A stretch of DNA of 6,903 nucleotides. It comes from Paraprevotella stercoravium. GTDB taxonomy: Bacteria > Bacteroidota > Bacteroidia > Bacteroidales > Bacteroidaceae. Made by a program: the position numbers and the translations under genes. How positions within the stretch are numbered: the stretch's first letter is position 1; every line of letters begins with the position of its first letter. This document shows positions 6,116-6,903 of this stretch, piece by piece. Where the stretch lies: the NCBI GenBank assembly GCA_018883665.1, contig JAHLFU010000309.1:1-6903 (forward strand), written 5' to 3'. Below the pieces are notes generated by a model. That model did not search any database and was not told where the DNA came from. It worked only from the letters and a program-made list of their open reading frames with translations.

Positions 6116-6246
6116 TTTAGTACGTTTGAATGTTGTGATGCCTCTATACATAAGATATATTTTTTACAAAAATACGGATTCCGCACATACACGTCAAGTC
6201 CATAATGGTTCATTCGGCTTTTTTAACGCTTGCTGAAACTCACGGC

Positions 6247-6579
6247 CTAATCCCTTTCCATTATGATTTCTCCTCCTTCCTTGGAGATTATCTTATAAGA
6301 ACAGAGGTTACGCTTCCAGATGAAGGCATAGGGCAAGCCGATTAAAAGTATAAGGGTGGCGGTTATGTGTATAACTATCGAAAATGTGTGACCCGCTTCT
6401 GAGGACCAACCGATGAGGGTCATTATCGCCAACATGATAACGGCAAGCGATGCGGATGACAGAAGCCATGCTTTTAGCTCTTTCCTTATCGCGTTGGCTA
6501 GCTTGCTTTTGATGAGGATGCTCTTTTCCTTTTGTTTTATGGCGAGTTTCAGCTCGTCTTTTGTGGTGACTATTTTCAT
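6247..6579 (-). CDS. Small two-TM membrane protein of unknown function
   Basis: A 110-aa protein. A charged N-terminal segment, KIVTTKDELKLAIKQKEKSI (2-21) followed by LIKSKLANAIRKEL, is probably a short soluble module. It precedes two TM helices at about 38-57 and 66-86, and a polar tail ends in EIIMERD. The arrangement puts both termini on the same side of the membrane, probably the cytoplasm given the Lys/Arg content. I recall TTK-(D/E)-EL-x-x-AI-type openings in other Bacteroidales hypothetical proteins but cannot attach a function. It starts 32 nt after the zinc-finger gene ends, so the two may share a transcript. Another - strand open frame over 6308-6628 is a shadow of this gene. Confidence 0.7.
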   Translation of the reverse strand: MKIVTTKDELKLAIKQKEKSILIKSKLANAIRKELKAWLLSSASLAVIMLAIMTLIGWSSEAGHTFSIVIHITATLILLIGLPYAFIWKRNLCSYKIISKEGGEIIMERD

Positions 6580-6611
6580 GCTTTGTCGGATTTACGCATT
6601 GTTTTTTAAGA

Positions 6612-6869
6612 CTACAGCGCTGGCGCATGTGCCCCCTTGTTAGTTCCTTTAGGATGGTTGACGCACTGGCCGCCCACCATTACCATGATGCTGGGGAATT
6701 GCTTGCCGCAATATTTGCAGGTGTACTTTGACTTCTCTGTTCCCTCATAGAGCTTGTGGCGACCTCTGTTGGGGCCGTCTGGGTGCTTGGAGCAGGTGCC
6801 GGAGGTGAGTGATCTTACGTCGGGGAACTTGGGTCCGCAATACTCGCAATAATAGTTCTTCTTTTCCAT
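6612..6869 (-). CDS. Small protein with two tandem CxxC...CxxHP zinc-finger units
   Basis: An 85-aa protein made of two tandem copies of one unit. Unit 1 (about 6-43) has C8-x2-C11-G-x2-F-P ... C26-x2-H29-P-x-G-x-N-x-G-x-H38-x-LYEG. Unit 2 (48-85) has C51-x2-C54-G-x2-F-P ... C69-x2-H72-P-K-G-x-N-x-G-x-H81. Three Cys and one His per unit make a likely C3H zinc site, and the second His is also conserved. The start at 6869 (MEKKNYYC) is preferred over 6902 because it begins just before the first unit and follows a stop codon 13 nt upstream. I recall similar HPxGxNxGxHxLYEG repeats in small Bacteroidales proteins of unknown role; DNA, RNA or protein binding are all possible. A broken paralog lies at 5953-6115. 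Confidence 0.8.
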   Translation of the reverse strand: MEKKNYYCEYCGPKFPDVRSLTSGTCSKHPDGPNRGRHKLYEGTEKSKYTCKYCGKQFPSIMVMVGGQCVNHPKGTNKGAHAPAL

Positions 6870-6882
6870 AGTGCTTATCGGG

Positions 6883-6903
6883 TTAGTCCTGTCCGCCGGC
6901 ATC
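6883..6903 (-). CDS. Possible C-terminal tail of an upstream gene (partial)
   Basis: The last bases of the window on the - strand read DAGGQD followed by TAA at 6883-6885, 13 nt before the preferred start of the zinc-finger gene. The spacing is what an upstream operon partner would show. Six codons are too few to confirm coding or identify a product. Confidence 0.25.
   Translation of the reverse strand, partial: DAGGQD

Noticed and set aside
5894..6151. An 85-aa - strand open frame
   Set aside because: It runs in a different phase from the zinc-finger homology; the region is better explained as a decayed paralog.
1..6903. tRNA, rRNA, CRISPR array, attachment site
   Set aside because: No cloverleaf, rRNA-like stretch or regularly spaced repeat was seen; rpsO is a protein gene and no duplicated end of it was found.

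Overview
The window looks like a Bacteroidales (Bacteroides/Parabacteroides-type) chromosome segment. At the left edge is the 3' end of rpsO (ribosomal protein S15, ending in ..ALGLRK), followed by a clear intrinsic terminator. The small two-finger zinc-binding proteins and the lipoprotein style at the right are also familiar from that order. The order rests on recollection of protein families, not on a search.

Layout: only rpsO is on the + strand (1-88). Every other credible gene is on the - strand, so this block converges on rpsO. Reading right to left: a possible tail of an upstream gene (6883-6903); a small protein with two CxxC...CxxHP zinc-finger units (6612-6869); a two-TM protein (6247-6579); a decayed copy of the zinc-finger gene (about 5953-6115); a tight operon of a 511-aa membrane/coiled-coil protein, a 134-aa coiled-coil protein and a 31-aa single-TM protein (5766 to 3723); a perfect-arm hairpin (3626-3655); a frameshifted remnant of a transposase C-terminus (about 3243-3555); an SH3b-like lipoprotein with C-terminal membrane segments (2273-3154); a large nested inverted repeat (2130-2240); and a two-gene unit made of a uracil-DNA-glycosylase-fold-like protein and a WYL-domain regulator (2052 to 455). 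The 366-bp gap before rpsO holds a degenerate two-copy structured repeat.

Base composition changes along the window. The rpsO/WYL/UDG-like part (about 1-2050) is GC-rich. The 2050-6200 part is clearly AT-rich, contains IS debris and a pseudogene, and looks like accessory DNA. The right end is intermediate.

Two gene sets deserve attention. (1) The UDG-like + WYL pair is an 8-nt-spaced operon combining a putative DNA-acting enzyme fold with a ligand-sensing regulator, a pairing that would fit DNA repair or phage defence; this is inference. (2) The 511/134/31-aa set is spaced by 5 and 2 nt, is made of membrane and coiled-coil proteins, and matches nothing I can name. It is the best candidate here for an undescribed membrane-associated system. 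No tRNA, rRNA or CRISPR array was seen.
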